NCBI GenBank assembly: GCA_963668115.1
Contig: OY764147.1
Span: 1,798,001-1,862,000, forward strand
Length of the DNA stretch: 64,000 bases
Source of the DNA: Plut-88900 sp963668115
Lineage (GTDB): Bacteria; Chloroflexota; Dehalococcoidia; Plut-88900
Direction of reading: 5' to 3'
The notes beneath the pieces were generated by a model. The model saw only the letters and a program-made list of their open reading frames with translations, was not told the DNA's origin and did not search any database. Position 1 is the stretch's first letter. The number at the start of each line of letters is the position of its first letter. Of the stretch, positions 1-8,486 are shown in pieces. Both the position numbers and the translations under genes were made by a program.

Positions 1-1234
1 CAGCGCCTCCAGAGGTTATGAATCGGCCGGGCTTGTCGGAGACGAAGTGCTGGGCAGCCCACATCTGGTGCTGCCCGACACCGGTGACGATGATGGACTC
101 GCCATTGGACTCTTTGTTGAGCTCACTGAGGATGTACTGGGGCAGAAGCTGGTCCGTGTCTCGGATGGAGAGGGAGGGGTGGGTACGGCGCCACTCTTCT
201 ATCTGGCCGACCCAATCGGCGTGGACTTTGCGCTCCACGAGCGGGTTCAATTCATCGAGGACATTTTTGACGTCGGAGACGAGGGCCAGGTCAACAATGA
301 CGTTCTTGGCGACCTCAGACTCGTCGATGTCGATGTGAATCTTCTTCGCCTTGGGTGCGAACAGGTTGACGTTGCCGGTTACTCGGTCGTCGAACCTCAT
401 ACCGATGCCGATGAGAAGGTCTGCTTCGTCGATGGCCATACTGGCCCAGGCCACGCCGTGCATTCCAGGCATTCCGACGTTGAGGATGTGGTTGCCGGGT
501 ATGGAGCCAAGGCCTAACAGGGTGGTTATCACAGGGATCTGGGCTTTTTCGGCAAGCTCCAGAAGCTGGGCGTGGGCACCAGAAATGTTCACACCGCGAC
601 CAGAGATGATTATGGGCCTCTTAGCAGCGTTAATCATTTGGGCGGCGCGCTTAACGTCGGCGGTGTTGACGTCGGGGGTCGGGTTGTAGGTGGGCATCTC
701 GGCTACTTCGGGGTAGCCGAGAAACTCGACTTCCTCGGTTTGAACGTCCTTGGGAATGTCCACGAGTACTGGGCCCGGGCGCCCAGTGCGGGCAAGGTGG
801 AAGGCCTTCTTGATGACCGTAGGCAGGTCATTGGTGTCCATGACGAGGTAGTTGTGCTTGGTTATGGGCAGGGTGATGCCGGTAACGTCGGACTCCTGGA
901 AGGCGTCCTTGCCGATCATGGCCCTCGGGACCTGGCCAGTGATGGCGACGACGGGTGCGGAATCCATCTGGGCGGTCATTATGCCGGTGACGAGGTTGGT
1001 TGCCCCGGGACCCGAGGTGGCGACACAGACGCCAACCCTGCCAGTGGAGCGGGCATAGCCGTCGGCGGCCATGGCGGCGCCCTGCTCATGGCGGACGAGG
1101 ATGTGTCGGATTTCGGGGTATTCCGGGAGGGTCTGGTAGAAGGGCAGGATGGCCCCTCCCGGAAGGCCGAACATGACGTCCACGCCCTCGGCTTTCAGGC
1201 ATTCCAAGACTATTTGCGAACCGTTAAGTTTCAT
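1..1234 (-). CDS. ilvB: Acetolactate synthase large subunit (5' part, runs off window)
   Basis: Thiamine-diphosphate enzyme that condenses two pyruvates, or pyruvate with 2-oxobutyrate, in branched-chain amino acid synthesis. The visible 411 codons hold the TPP-binding N-terminal domain: GLPGGAILPFY near residue 23, HEQGAAMAADGYAR with the catalytic Glu at about residue 50, and the SGPGATNLVTG loop. The central domain follows (ISGRGVNISGA, GIGMRFDDRVTG) and the C-terminal domain is beginning at the window edge (GVGQHQMWAAQH). The ATG at 1232-1234 begins MKLNGSQIV, as is usual for IlvB. The rest of the gene lies before base 1. A T-box leader and a consensus promoter lie directly upstream, so expression is probably controlled by tRNA charging. 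The family assignment is secure. Confidence 0.96.
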   Translation of the reverse strand, partial: MKLNGSQIVLECLKAEGVDVMFGLPGGAILPFYQTLPEYPEIRHILVRHEQGAAMAADGYARSTGRVGVCVATSGPGATNLVTGIMTAQMDSAPVVAITGQVPRAMIGKDAFQESDVTGITLPITKHNYLVMDTNDLPTVIKKAFHLARTGRPGPVLVDIPKDVQTEEVEFLGYPEVAEMPTYNPTPDVNTADVKRAAQMINAAKRPIIISGRGVNISGAHAQLLELAEKAQIPVITTLLGLGSIPGNHILNVGMPGMHGVAWASMAIDEADLLIGIGMRFDDRVTGNVNLFAPKAKKIHIDIDESEVAKNVIVDLALVSDVKNVLDELNPLVERKVHADWVGQIEEWRRTHPSLSIRDTDQLLPQYILSELNKESNGESIIVTGVGQHQMWAAQHFVSDKPGRFITSGGA

Positions 1235-1304
1235 TTTTGATCACCAGCTCGGGGGCCGGGTGAGGAGCCCCGGTCAACTCGGCTACTTTGCACTTCAGAT
1301 GTTG

Positions 1305-1566
1305 GGTAAAAAAAATCCCCGCCCCCCAAAGGGGCGGAGAGTCCGCGGTACCACCCTTCTTCGCCTCCCGATAAACGTAGAGGCCTCGGGACTGTTAACG
1401 GTAGTCATTCGGCCTGATTTAGTTGCCCGGTCGGGGCTTTCGATCAGGCAGCTCCGAGGCGAGTTCGGGGTCCTACGGCCGCCGGGCTTTCACCTTATCC
1501 CGGCTCTCTGGAGGCTTTCGGGAACTCCTACTACTCCTCTTCACAGCTTTTGCACTATTGACAAGT
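1305..1566 (-). promoter_or_regulatory. T-box riboswitch leader of ilvB
   Basis: The minus strand carries the T-box consensus AGGGTGGTACCGCGG at 1343-1357, followed by the terminator hairpin and U-run. Upstream are Stem I-like features: GAAGAGGAGTAGTAGG, then AGAGAGCCGGG and GGTGAAAGCCCGGC. By comparison with other T-boxes, the GAA-CTC-GCC segment before CGGAGC would hold the specifier, giving CUC (Leu) at 1461-1463. The T-box identity is seen directly; the leucine specifier is inferred from alignment by eye. T-box RNAs bind uncharged tRNA and prevent termination, so ilvB should be induced when leucine is scarce. Confidence 0.88.
1308..1337 (-). terminator. Intrinsic terminator of the ilvB T-box leader
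   Basis: On the minus strand a CCGCCCC/GGGGCGG hairpin (bases 1319-1337) is followed by an uninterrupted run of eight U (1308-1315). It sits directly 3' of the T-box sequence, so the upstream antiterminator can compete with it. This is the classical transcription-attenuation arrangement, unlike the translational T-boxes common in Actinobacteria. Confidence 0.85.
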
Positions 1567-1572
1567 CAGTGA

Positions 1573-1601
1573 AATCTATCACTTTAGGGATGGATTGTCA
1601 A
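1573..1601 (-). promoter_or_regulatory. Sigma-70-type promoter of the ilvB leader
   Basis: On the minus strand TTGACA (1596-1601) and TAGATT (1573-1578) are separated by 17 bp. Transcription would start near 1566, just before the first T-box stem. Confidence 0.75.
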
Positions 1602-1748
1602 GGAGAAATGACTCTTTCGCGAATAGAAGCCTTGAGTATGGCAAGGATGTGGAACATGAGGTGCGTAAGAGAGTAGTGCATTCGACGAGTGAAACCACGC
1701 CCGAGATTCCCCGCGGAGCCTCAGGTGGAGAGTTAAGGCCAAGTCGGG

Positions 1749-2558
1749 CTAGTAGCGGACGAAGACGCGGTCGAGTTCGGAGATTTGGTCGGGGGAGAGG
1801 TCCCAGCCGGAAGCGGCGCAGAATTCAAGGACCCGGGCCCCCTGGCTGGACTTGGGTATAGGAACAACGTTCTTCCGTGATATGCACCAGTTGAGGGCGA
1901 CCTGGGCGCTGGTCTTGCCGAGCTCGGCGGCTATGCGTCGGAGCGTGTTCATGGCGTTGGTACGCCAGAAGAAGGAGAGGGAGGCGAGCCGACCCTGGGC
2001 CAGGGGGCTGAATGCCAGGACGGTAATGTCGTTCTCCTGGCAGTAGGGGAGCACTTCGTCTTCGATCTCGCGGTCAGCAAGGTTGTAGAGGACCTGGTTG
2101 GACACGAGAGGGTTGTTCTTGAGGCAGTCCTGGGCTTCCTTCATCTGGTCGGCGGTGTAGTTGCTGACGCCGATGTAGCGGATCTTGCCCTCGTCTACAA
2201 GGGTTTCCAGGGCGCTCATGGTCTCCTTGATGGGGACGTTGGGGTCTTGCCAGTGGACTTGGTAGAGGTCGATGGTGTCGATGCCTAGTCGGGCGAGGCT
2301 CTCGTTGGCAGAATCGATGACCTGGTCGTATTTCACGGTGGCACCCGAGACTTTGGTTGCCACGATCACCGATTCCCGCTGGCCCTTTACGGCCTCACCT
2401 ACGACGTCTTCCGTCCCATACCTCGATGCCGTGTCAATGAGGTTTGCACCGGCCTCTATGCCGCGTACGAGGGGCTCGGGGCCTCCGTTGTACTGGGAGG
2501 TGCCGAGGCCTATCTCGGGAATCTGGACGCCTGTGTTGCCTAGCTGTTTAGTGCGCAT
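1749..2558 (-). CDS. Aldo/keto reductase
   Basis: NAD(P)H-dependent carbonyl reductase of the TIM-barrel AKR family, 269 aa, which is a normal length. The catalytic tetrad is visible: Asp42 and Tyr47 in DTASRYGTED, Lys69 in VATKVSG, and His102 in YQVHWQD. GKIRYIGVSNY and the C-terminal VPIPKSS cofactor segment are also present. The ATG follows AAGGAGACTGA. The gene stands alone, with the ilvB leader downstream and the divergent MBL gene upstream, so the physiological substrate cannot be inferred. Confidence 0.9.
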   Translation of the reverse strand: MRTKQLGNTGVQIPEIGLGTSQYNGGPEPLVRGIEAGANLIDTASRYGTEDVVGEAVKGQRESVIVATKVSGATVKYDQVIDSANESLARLGIDTIDLYQVHWQDPNVPIKETMSALETLVDEGKIRYIGVSNYTADQMKEAQDCLKNNPLVSNQVLYNLADREIEDEVLPYCQENDITVLAFSPLAQGRLASLSFFWRTNAMNTLRRIAAELGKTSAQVALNWCISRKNVVPIPKSSQGARVLEFCAASGWDLSPDQISELDRVFVRY

Positions 2559-2818
2559 TCAGTCTCCTTGGTTGATTGTTTCAGATTGTTACTGTGCCTG
2601 TGTGATTTTTTCGGCAACAGAATCTTTTAGAGGTGCAATGTACAGCGCAAGACAATTAGGGAAGGTTAAGGGAGATTTTCATAAGCACTACGTTATTGCA
2701 TGGAGTGGTGCAGAGGCAAGGGGTAAATGTCACAGCCCCCTCGACAAAGGGGTGGGGGCGGGGTTAAATGGCTTTATGGGTTGGGGAATGGATGAGCTTT
2801 GAACATGGAGGAAAAGGC

Positions 2819-3661
2819 ATGGCTGGCAATTTGATGACCATAGGAAACGTAACGGTGCTGTCTTTATCGGACGGGAACATGGACGGGCCGGTGCGGGAGA
2901 TGTATGGGGATGAGGTGGCGAGGGGATGGGGCTGCGGGTGCGTGTCGGCGGAGACGGAGCCTGGGTTTTCGACAAATCTCGGGTCTTTTGCGATCAGGTC
3001 GGGAGGGAAGACGTTGATGGTGGACACGGGGATGGGGGATGTGGCGGGGGAGGGCATCGATGGTCAGTGGGGGTCGCTTTTCAATGAGATGAAAGAGAAC
3101 AAGGTGCATGCGGAGGACGTGGACATGGTGTTCATGACCCATCTTCACTTCGATCACACGGGCTGGAACGTTTCGCGGAACGGGAGTGGGCCCGAAGTGC
3201 TGTTTCCCAACGCCCGGTACGTGACCCATGAGCTGGACTGGGACTTCTTCCGCAACGAGCCCGACGCAAAGGAGAAGTATTACTACGAACCGGAAACGGT
3301 TGAGCCGCTGCACGAGATGGGGAAGCTGGACGTGGTGTCGGGGGAGGAGTGGGCGATAAACGAGGAGATCACGGCGATACACACGCCTGGGCATACGCCG
3401 GGCCACATGAGCCTGTTGATAACGTCGCAGGGAGAGCAGGGACTGATCCTAGGAGATGTGGCGCATCACCCGAGGCAGGTGCATGAGACGGGCTGGAAGG
3501 TGATGGCGGACTGCGATCACGACGCGGCGCGGGAGACTCGGGAATCGGTGATGAAGATGGTGGAGGAGAAGGGGCTGAAGATGGCTGCGGGGCATTTCCC
3601 GGCACCGGGCTTCGGGCAGATTGTGAGGTTGGAGGGGCGTCGGGTGTGGCAGGTGCTGTAG
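2819..3661 (+). CDS. MBL-fold metallo-hydrolase
   Basis: Metallo-beta-lactamase-fold hydrolase, 280 aa from the chosen start. The dinuclear metal motif HLHFDH is complete (His108, His110, Asp112, His113 counted from this start). It is followed by HTPGHTPGHMSLL and LGDVAHHP, which supply the remaining His and Asp ligands. An in-frame ATG exists at 2768, but GGAGG at 2807-2811, seven bases before the ATG at 2819, makes the later start more likely. The overall sequence resembles the lactonase-like AttM/AhlD branch, but the substrate is unknown. It is convergent with the amidohydrolase downstream. Confidence 0.88.
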   Translation: MAGNLMTIGNVTVLSLSDGNMDGPVREMYGDEVARGWGCGCVSAETEPGFSTNLGSFAIRSGGKTLMVDTGMGDVAGEGIDGQWGSLFNEMKENKVHAEDVDMVFMTHLHFDHTGWNVSRNGSGPEVLFPNARYVTHELDWDFFRNEPDAKEKYYYEPETVEPLHEMGKLDVVSGEEWAINEEITAIHTPGHTPGHMSLLITSQGEQGLILGDVAHHPRQVHETGWKVMADCDHDAARETRESVMKMVEEKGLKMAAGHFPAPGFGQIVRLEGRRVWQVL

Positions 3662-3776
3662 TGGGTTTTCACCCTAACTTCCTTACGCCTCAGACGCGTC
3701 AGCGACCCGTCGAGGGAGATGGGGTGGGACGCCCCACGCCCAACCATCCTTGGATTCTCGGGAATGACAGTGGGGA

Positions 3777-4919
3777 TTAGGTACCGTTGGACATAGCGTA
3801 GAGACGTGCGCAGTTGTCCCAGAGGATTTTGCGCTTGGATTCGTCGGGGATGGGGAGCTTGAGGAACTCTTCGACGGCGTGGGGGTACTTGGAGTCGGTG
3901 TGGGGGTAGTCGGTAGAGAAGACGAAGTTCTCATCGCCCGCCCAGTCTACGGCGTACTTGGCGGGCTCTTCATCGGCGTCGATGGAGACGTAGCCTTGTC
4001 GCTTGAAATACTGGCTGGGGGCCATGGAGATGTAGTCGGCGGTCCAGTCGCGACGCAACTCGTAGTGCTCGTCCATGCGCCAGAGCCAGAAGGGAATCCA
4101 GCTGGAGTTGCCTTCAAGGAAGCCGACCCTCAGTTTGGGGAAGCGTTCGAAGACGCCGCCGACGCAGAGGCACAGGCAGGCGTACATTTGCTCAATGGGG
4201 TGGCAGGCGACGTGGGCCATGGTCCAGACCTTGTCTTGCTCGCGGAGGAAGCGCTCGGCCATGGCCTGGGGGAGGTTGCTGCGGAAGCCTTCGTGGAAAA
4301 TCATGGGGACATCGAGGTCCTGACAGACCTCCCAGAGAGGATCGTAGACGGCATCGTGCCAGTTACGGTCGCGGATGGGGTTGGGTCGGGCGAAGACGCC
4401 CTTGAAGTCGAGGTTGTTGCGGGCACGCTTGATCTCATCGATGGCGTCGTCGACATCTTCGAGGGTGATCATAGCGGCGCCGTAGAGCCTGCCGGGGCCA
4501 CCACTACAGAAGTCATAGAGCCAGTCGTTGTAGCCCCGAGAGACGGCTGAAGCGTAAGCGCGGTCATTGAAGTCAACGGCACCGACGGCGAGGCCGCGGG
4601 TCGGGAGGAGCACAGCGGCGGTCAGGCCCTCAACGTCCATGGCGTGGACCTGGGAAGTAGCGTCGAAGCGGGCGGCGATACCTTCGGGGAGGCGCCCGGC
4701 CTGGCGTTTCTCGACCTCGCGGTGGATTTCCTCTTCGCGGTTGTCTCTGACGCCCGTGTCCTGGGCGAAACCGATGGGTTTGCCGTCGATGAGGGTGTTC
4801 ATATCCATGGGGTCCTTGGAAGCACCGACGGGGGCGCGGTCCCGGAACTCGGGGGAGATGTAGTTGAGCCAGATGTCCCAGGGCTCGTGGACGTGCATAT
4901 CGCTGTCGAGGATTTTCAT
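3777..4919 (-). CDS. Amidohydrolase family protein (amidohydrolase-2 / ACMSD-like)
   Basis: TIM-barrel metal-dependent hydrolase or decarboxylase, 380 aa. The N-terminal metal motif is DMHVHEP (residues 7-13). A central FHEGF provides another His, and FSTDYPHTD near residue 345 carries the catalytic Asp typical of the amidohydrolase-2 family (PF04909). GAGGTG lies six bases before the ATG. It is more distant from the tandem array at 8.5-13 kb than those members are from each other: it keeps a full HxH, whereas the array has DSH. The substrate is not predictable; related proteins act on cyclic or aromatic carboxylates and amides. Confidence 0.88.
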   Translation of the reverse strand: MKILDSDMHVHEPWDIWLNYISPEFRDRAPVGASKDPMDMNTLIDGKPIGFAQDTGVRDNREEEIHREVEKRQAGRLPEGIAARFDATSQVHAMDVEGLTAAVLLPTRGLAVGAVDFNDRAYASAVSRGYNDWLYDFCSGGPGRLYGAAMITLEDVDDAIDEIKRARNNLDFKGVFARPNPIRDRNWHDAVYDPLWEVCQDLDVPMIFHEGFRSNLPQAMAERFLREQDKVWTMAHVACHPIEQMYACLCLCVGGVFERFPKLRVGFLEGNSSWIPFWLWRMDEHYELRRDWTADYISMAPSQYFKRQGYVSIDADEEPAKYAVDWAGDENFVFSTDYPHTDSKYPHAVEEFLKLPIPDESKRKILWDNCARLYAMSNGT

Positions 4920-5045
4920 GTGGTCACCTCAATACGTTGGGGGGCCCGGAGGGGATGGGAGTCGGGGCCTATTCGTTCGATAGCCTGCCCATGTAATATA
5001 GCAGGCGTCGTAAAGCTGCACGGCTTTGGCCGGTGTGCAACCCCA

Positions 5046-5486
5046 ATGATCTACCAACTGCACGAAGAGCTGTTGCTGAACCACCCCCGGGAGCCGGTGT
5101 TCGAGTTCTTTGCTTCCGCTGAAAACCTGAATTTGATGACGCCGCCGTGGGTGAGGTTTTCGATAGTGACGCCGACGCCTATAGAGATAGGTCTCGGGAC
5201 CATTATAGATTACCGGATCAGTCTGTACCGGGTGCCTTTCAACTGGAAAAGCGAAATATCGGTATGGGACCCGCCATTCGAGTTCTGTGATTTCCAAGTG
5301 AGCGGGCCGTACCGGTACTGGCTCCACCGGCACACGTTCGAGGAGACAGATGAGGGAACGCTGGTGACGGACCACGTCGACTATCGGGTGCCTTATGGGT
5401 GGCCGGTGCAGAAGCTCTTTGTAGCGAGGGAACTACGGAAGATATTCGGGTACCGGAGGAAGCGGTTGCTGGAGATTTTTTCGTGA
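5046..5486 (+). CDS. SRPBCC (START-like) ligand-binding protein
   Basis: Small helix-grip protein, 146 aa. It starts MIYQLHEELLLNHP and contains the typical VFEFFASAENLNLMTPPW segment (start of helix alpha-1 and its loop). The alternating strands that follow end in EGTLVTDHVDYRVPYGW, then a terminal amphipathic helix. The pattern matches the SRPBCC / YndB-AHSA1-like cell-division-inhibitor group, which binds hydrophobic ligands and has no catalytic signature. The ATG at 5046 was chosen because the fold begins there; the longer frame upstream is antisense to the neighbouring amidohydrolase. It is convergent with the LLM oxidoreductase. Confidence 0.8.
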   Translation: MIYQLHEELLLNHPREPVFEFFASAENLNLMTPPWVRFSIVTPTPIEIGLGTIIDYRISLYRVPFNWKSEISVWDPPFEFCDFQVSGPYRYWLHRHTFEETDEGTLVTDHVDYRVPYGWPVQKLFVARELRKIFGYRRKRLLEIFS

Positions 5487-5542
5487 GGTGCGCGCGTTAA
5501 GAGATCTGCTTTATTTCCTCTATAAGGGTCTTCAGCTGCTCA

Positions 5543-6508
5543 TCAGGGGCATCTGAGAGGCCAAGGCTGACGCTGGGCCCAGCCGCCGAAACGTTTCTCG
5601 ATGAGACCGGGAAGGGCGTCGTAGGGGCCGATGACGGCGAAGGCGTCGATCATTTCGTCTGTGATGAGGTTGGGCATGTCCTTCCAGCGGCCCTTGAGAG
5701 AGAGGGAGTGAAGCTCCAAAGTCACGTCACCCCAACCGTGTACATCCATGACGGGCTTGTAGGTGCGGGTGGAAGCGTAGAAGGCGATGCGCTGTCGGAG
5801 GGCGGCGATGCGGGCATCAATGTTCTCTCCGGGGGAGTGGGAGATGATGAAGCCTCCGCCTGCAATCTCCACGTCCTTTAACGATCTGCCTGCGCGCTTG
5901 GAGCCTTCCTCAACAGTCGGGAGGACAACATCCGAGACGTATTTGTCTGTGCAGAAGCTGTGGAGTTGGACGCCGTCGGTTAGCTCGCCAGCGAGGCGAA
6001 GCATGTAGGTGTTTACAGCGGAAATGGAGATGGGGATTGGGGGGTGGGGGATGGGGCCGGGGTCGAATACGGGGATCATGAGGCTGAAGTTGTAGAACTT
6101 GCCCTGGTATTGCAGGGGCGTGCCGTTTTGCCAGGTATCCCAGATTGCCCTGAGGGATTCGACGTATTCCCTGAGTCGGGGGCCGGGGGAGAGCCAAGGG
6201 GTGCTGAATCGGCGTTCGTTGTGGCCCTTCACCTGGGTGCCGAGGCCGAGCTCGAACCTGCCGCCCGATAGGGCCTGCAGGTTCCATGACATATAGGCCG
6301 TGATCATGGGGCTGCGGGGGAAGGCCACGGCAATGGATGTCTGGATTCCAGGGCGGGTCGAGTGCTCAGCAACGAGGGTGGAGGCGAGGAACGGGTCCAG
6401 GGTGAGCTCTGGGAGGGCGATGGAATCGAAGCCTAGTGCTTCGGCACGGGCGGCCATTTCGGAGATTTCCGAGAGTTTGTTGGTGTCAATGTGAGCGGTT
6501 ACTTTCAT
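5543..6508 (-). CDS. LLM-class F420-type oxidoreductase, frameshifted near the 3' end
   Basis: Luciferase-like TIM-barrel monooxygenase or dehydrogenase, most like the F420-dependent TIGR03617 group. Visible features are MKVTAHIDTNKL, RAEALGFDSIALPEL, SGGRFELGLGTQVKGHNERRF and LAGELTDGVQLHSF. The ATG at 6508 (MKVTAH) is preferred over 6550 because the fold begins there. The open frame ends KRFGGWAQRQPWPLRCP, which is not a family C-terminus. In the next frame the DNA continues VSLGLSDAPDEQLKTLIEE and stops at 5497, giving a normal end. One base is therefore missing near 5575. The core enzyme is intact; the frameshift may be real or a sequencing error. Confidence 0.85.
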   Translation of the reverse strand: MKVTAHIDTNKLSEISEMAARAEALGFDSIALPELTLDPFLASTLVAEHSTRPGIQTSIAVAFPRSPMITAYMSWNLQALSGGRFELGLGTQVKGHNERRFSTPWLSPGPRLREYVESLRAIWDTWQNGTPLQYQGKFYNFSLMIPVFDPGPIPHPPIPISISAVNTYMLRLAGELTDGVQLHSFCTDKYVSDVVLPTVEEGSKRAGRSLKDVEIAGGGFIISHSPGENIDARIAALRQRIAFYASTRTYKPVMDVHGWGDVTLELHSLSLKGRWKDMPNLITDEMIDAFAVIGPYDALPGLIEKRFGGWAQRQPWPLRCP

Positions 6509-6672
6509 GCCAGTCGGCCCCCGTGCAGAGTAGCAATAACGGCAGTGCAAAGGTTAGCACTTTGCGGGAGTTATGCAATCGTGGGGGAGGATTTGATTGA
6601 CAGGGGATATAGGGGAATGTAACTTGTAGCCGCGGAAGAGGTATCGGGCGATGGGGGTGGCGAAAGGGAAGT

Positions 6673-7008
6673 ATGCAGGCTAAGATCGTCATACAGCGTC
6701 ACGTAATCCCGGGCCAAGAGGCCCAATCCCTGGATCTGGTAGTCGAGATGAGGTCCCTCGCGACCCGGCAGGCGGGTTACATATCTGGGGAGACACTGAT
6801 CGACACGAGTGACCATTCCACGATAATCGTGATGAGTACGTGGCGCAGCGTCCAGGACTGGAAGCGCTGGGAGCAGCACCCCGACCGCATACGCTTGGAA
6901 GCCATGCTGCAACCCCTTATTGCCTCGGGCCCGGAGGTCCGGGTCTGTGCTGATGCGGGTGAGTTACGGGCCGAGGGAGAGGGAGCGTCGGGGCAGTTTT
7001 TGATTTGA
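6673..7008 (+). CDS. Antibiotic biosynthesis monooxygenase (ABM) domain protein
   Basis: Small ferredoxin-like-fold protein, 111 aa. The core matches the ABM domain: KIVIQRHVIPGQEAQSLDLV, then GYISGETLIDTSDHSTIIVMSTWRSVQDWKRWEQHPDR. Family members act as dimeric cofactor-free oxygenases, heme-degrading proteins or simple ligand binders, so the role here is open. AAGGGAAG precedes the ATG. It lies 45 bp before the GTG of the SDR gene on the same strand and probably shares a transcript with it and rnhA. Confidence 0.78.
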   Translation: MQAKIVIQRHVIPGQEAQSLDLVVEMRSLATRQAGYISGETLIDTSDHSTIIVMSTWRSVQDWKRWEQHPDRIRLEAMLQPLIASGPEVRVCADAGELRAEGEGASGQFLI

Positions 7009-7053
7009 CCACTTTCCGTGCGTCCCGATAGCGGGGCGTTGGAAGGAGTAACG

Positions 7054-7803
7054 GTGACCCTTCAAGACAAGGTTGTGCTGATCACGGGCGCGAGCCGCGG
7101 GGTGGGGGAGGCGATGGCATACGGGTTCGCGAAGCAAGAGGCGATTGTGGTGGCAGTGGCGCGCACTCTGACCCCGGGCACAGGCGAGGGGACGGGGTCG
7201 CTGGAGGAGACTGTAGAGAGGATCAGGGAGTCGGGGGAGAAAGCACTGGCGATTGGGTGTGACGTGACGGACGAGGCGGAGGTGAAGGCGATGGTGGAGC
7301 GGGTGAAGTCGGAGGCAGGGGCGGTGGACGTGCTTATCAACAATGCGGGGTTGTCGATCCGGGGGACGATCGAGGACATGTCGGTGGAGGAGTTTGATCG
7401 GGTGATGAGGGTGAACGTGCGGGGGCCGTTCCTTACTTGCAAGTATGTTGTACCGTCGATGATTGAGCGGCGGAAGGGGAACATCATAAACATCACCTCA
7501 CGGCAGGCGAACTGGACGGATGAGAGCCACATCGCATACGGCGCCTCGAAAGCGGCTCTGGACCGGTTCACGCTGAATATGGCCGAAGACCTGAGGCCGT
7601 ACAACATCGCGGTGAATGCGATGAGTCCGGGCTTGATAACTTCGTACATGACTAGGAACTGGGATGCGGGGGCGAACCCTCGGGGGTTGGTGATAGAGCC
7701 TGCGGAGGTAGTGGTACCGGCGACGGTGTGGCTGGCACAGCAGGATGCATCATTCACAGGGAAGGTGCTGCTCAGGAACGATTTCGGGAAGACTTGGCCC
7801 TAG
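7054..7803 (+). CDS. SDR-family oxidoreductase
   Basis: Classical short-chain dehydrogenase/reductase, 249 aa. The nucleotide motif TGASRGVG (residues 11-18), NNAG, the catalytic Ser in NITSRQ and Tyr-Lys in YGASKAA are all present, so it should be active. GTG at 7054 was chosen over an ATG-like start at 7018 because GGAAGGAG lies just upstream and the family N-terminus LQDKVVLITGAS begins there. A second SDR lies at the far end of the window but is clearly different. The substrate is unknown. Confidence 0.9.
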   Translation: MTLQDKVVLITGASRGVGEAMAYGFAKQEAIVVAVARTLTPGTGEGTGSLEETVERIRESGEKALAIGCDVTDEAEVKAMVERVKSEAGAVDVLINNAGLSIRGTIEDMSVEEFDRVMRVNVRGPFLTCKYVVPSMIERRKGNIINITSRQANWTDESHIAYGASKAALDRFTLNMAEDLRPYNIAVNAMSPGLITSYMTRNWDAGANPRGLVIEPAEVVVPATVWLAQQDASFTGKVLLRNDFGKTWP

Positions 7804-7812
7804 GGCCTGCGG

Positions 7813-8313
7813 ATGACATCAAAGCCGCGAATCACCATACACACTGATGGCGCATGCCTGGGGAACCCGGGGCCTGGGGGATATGGGATAGTTCTGCAAT
7901 CGGGGACTCAACGGGGGGAACTGAGCGGCGGTTACCGGCTAACTACCAACAACCGGATGGAACTGATGGGGCCGATAAAGGCTCTGCAGGCCCTTAACCA
8001 ACCGAGTCACGTAGTTCTCCACAGCGATTCACGGTACGTGGTGGACGCTGTGAAGAAGGGCTGGGCGAAGAAGTGGCGAGCCAGCGACTGGATGCGGAAC
8101 AATAAGGAGCAGGCAGTAAACCCGGATTTGTGGGCACAGCTCCTTGAGCTTCTAGAAGAACATGAAGTGGAGTTCCGGTGGGTGCGGGGACACGCTGGTG
8201 ACCCAGAGAATGAGCGATGCGACCAACTGGCTGTGCAGGCGGCGAAGGGTCGGGGGTTGGCAAAGGACGAGGGGTACGAAGCCTCGCAGGCGGTACGGCA
8301 AAGACTGGTGTAA
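7813..8313 (+). CDS. rnhA: Ribonuclease HI
   Basis: Endonuclease that cuts the RNA strand of RNA-DNA hybrids (R-loops, primer remnants), 166 aa. The DEDD active site is complete: Asp12 in HTDGACLGNPGPGG, Glu50 in NNRMELMG, Asp72 in LHSDSRYV and Asp137 in NERCDQLA, with the HxGDPENE loop (His127). The basic handle region KKGWAKKWRASDW is present, as in bacterial RNase HI. It starts nine bases after the SDR stop, so translation is likely coupled. Confidence 0.96.
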   Translation: MTSKPRITIHTDGACLGNPGPGGYGIVLQSGTQRGELSGGYRLTTNNRMELMGPIKALQALNQPSHVVLHSDSRYVVDAVKKGWAKKWRASDWMRNNKEQAVNPDLWAQLLELLEEHEVEFRWVRGHAGDPENERCDQLAVQAAKGRGLAKDEGYEASQAVRQRLV

Positions 8314-8378
8314 TGGAGAGCTGAGTGTGCGGCATCCGCCGCACGAGGGCACAGTCTTATCCCCAACAATTGCCTAAT

Positions 8379-8406
8379 TTGACACTGCCTACGCCGGTAG
8401 TACAAT
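8379..8406 (+). promoter_or_regulatory. Promoter of the amidohydrolase array
   Basis: TTGACA (8379-8384) and TACAAT (8401-8406) with 16 bp spacing lie 80 bp before the first of four tandem amidohydrolase genes. No other clear promoter is seen in the short gaps inside the array, so this may drive all four. Confidence 0.65.
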
Positions 8407-8486
8407 CACCTCAATCACTCGGGAATCCCAGTCTTATTGGGCGTTGTCTTTGAGGCCTGTGCGCCTCACCAGGCCAGGAGGTAAGA

